From Bacteroidota bacterium (GTDB lineage Bacteria > Bacteroidota > Bacteroidia > Cytophagales > Hymenobacteraceae): a stretch of DNA of 5,818 bases. Shown here one piece after another: positions 5,152-5,818 of the stretch. The notes beneath the pieces were generated by a model, which was not told the DNA's origin, did not search any database, and was given only the letters and a program-made list of their open reading frames with translations. The stretch is from NCBI GenBank assembly GCA_023424725.1, contig JAFADQ010000405.1, forward strand, positions 1 to 5,818, written 5' to 3'. The stretch's first letter is position 1; each line of letters starts with the position of its first letter. The translations under genes were made by a program, and so were the position numbers.

Positions 5152-5818
5152 ATGAGAAGAGTATTGACGATTTGCCTGGTACTTGTTTTAAGCTTTTTGT
5201 TAAGGAATAGCGTATCGGGGCAGGCAATATCCTGGATGAATTCTGCATCCGAAGATTCGGCGCTTACAGTAGCTGCCGGAGGAACCGGGGTAGAGGTTAC
5301 CTCAATGGTTATTGATAGAAACGGAAACTCTTATACTTCTATAATTGCCAGAACGAGTGTAAAAATTAGTAGCCAAACCTATTCTGTGCCTATTTCGTGC
5401 ACCACTTGTTCTCCACAAAATTATCCTGACAATAGCTTTATAGTTAAGCAAGACCAGGCTGGTAATGTTATGTGGGTAAAACATTTAGCGCCTGCTCAAA
5501 TTAACTGGATAGGCAGAGCCCGGATTACCAGCTTAGCAGTAGATAGCGCAGGTAATTTGTTCGCAACAGGCCAGTTTAAATACGAGTTGTTTATTGATGG
5601 AGTAACACTTACTACTATTGATAATAATTCGCTGGATTACTTTGTAGCTAAATGGAATTCTTTTGGTGCGTTAGAGTGGGCAATAAATGGCGGTGGTACC
5701 GGGACGGCAAGAGTGTTTCCATCCAGCCTAGCAGTTGGGCCAGACGGAGCAGTCTTCGTTAGCGGGAAGTTTGAAGCGCCTGACGGTTCTGTTAGTTTCG
5801 GCCCATTTGTTTTCTCTT
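5152..5818 (+). CDS. Secreted SBBP-like beta-propeller repeat protein, N-terminal part (runs off right edge)
   Basis: I translated 222 codons from the ATG at 5152 to the window edge, with no stop. Residues 1-23 form a Sec signal peptide: MRR, a hydrophobic stretch VLTICLVLVLSFLL, and probable cleavage after VSG before Q24. The mature part repeats a beta-propeller-like pattern. Three copies start at TSMVIDRNGNSY (50-61), TSLAVDSAGNLF (126-137) and SSLAVGPDGAVF (191-202), spaced 76 and 65 residues apart. They alternate with FIVKQDQAGNVMWVKHL (96-112) and YFVAKWNSFGALEWAINGGG (163-182). The S-x-x-V-D-x-x-G-N then F-V-A-K-x-x-x-x-G-x-x-x-W signature is that of SBBP repeats in Bacteroidota exported proteins. 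Many of these end in a type IX secretion sorting domain, which would lie outside the window. CTTC at 83-86 is an insert in the first repeat. The gene is divergent from the efflux operon and no functional link is seen. Its role (surface or secreted protein, possibly adhesive) cannot be fixed. Confidence 0.8.
   Translation, partial: MRRVLTICLVLVLSFLLRNSVSGQAISWMNSASEDSALTVAAGGTGVEVTSMVIDRNGNSYTSIIARTSVKISSQTYSVPISCTTCSPQNYPDNSFIVKQDQAGNVMWVKHLAPAQINWIGRARITSLAVDSAGNLFATGQFKYELFIDGVTLTTIDNNSLDYFVAKWNSFGALEWAINGGGTGTARVFPSSLAVGPDGAVFVSGKFEAPDGSVSFGPFVFS

Overview
The window looks like chromosomal DNA from a member of the Bacteroidota, probably a Cytophagia-like lineage. The signs are the TetR-TolC-MFP-RND gene order, A-rich sequence rather than Shine-Dalgarno motifs before starts, a good match to the Bacteroidota -7 promoter box (TAnnTTTG), and an SBBP-like secreted repeat protein. 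This placement is inference; no rRNA or other marker gene is present.

Positions 1-4530 hold one minus-strand operon for a tripartite efflux pump, transcribed right to left. Its order is a TetR-family regulator (4530-3922, GTG start), a TolC-like outer-membrane channel (3898-2552), a lipoprotein periplasmic adaptor (2526-1384) and an RND inner-membrane permease (1190 to beyond the left edge; 396 N-terminal residues visible). The first three genes are 23-25 bp apart. The adaptor-permease gap is 193 bp and is almost completely filled by a 192-bp element bounded by 32-bp imperfect inverted repeats made of GTAGTGC-type heptamers. That element carries the adaptor's stop codon and ends 6 bp before the permease ATG.

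Positions 4531-5151 form a 621-bp divergent intergenic region. Next to tetR is a candidate promoter whose -33/-7 region is framed by a GGAAAC-N16-GTTTCC dyad, the expected arrangement for an autoregulated TetR repressor. A second, related dyad lies about 113 bp further out. The region also holds a possible frameshifted small membrane-protein ORF (4889-5073) and a perfect 18-bp palindrome (5078-5095).

From 5152 to the right edge a plus-strand gene encodes the first 222 residues of a signal-peptide-bearing repeat protein of SBBP / beta-propeller type. Nothing visible links it functionally to the pump.

Working model: the TetR protein represses its own promoter and so the whole pump operon. Ligand binding would release expression of the channel, adaptor and permease, which together export a compound across both membranes. 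The substrate cannot be told from sequence. The most unusual feature is the inverted-repeat element between adaptor and permease, which could change the relative output of the two cistrons.
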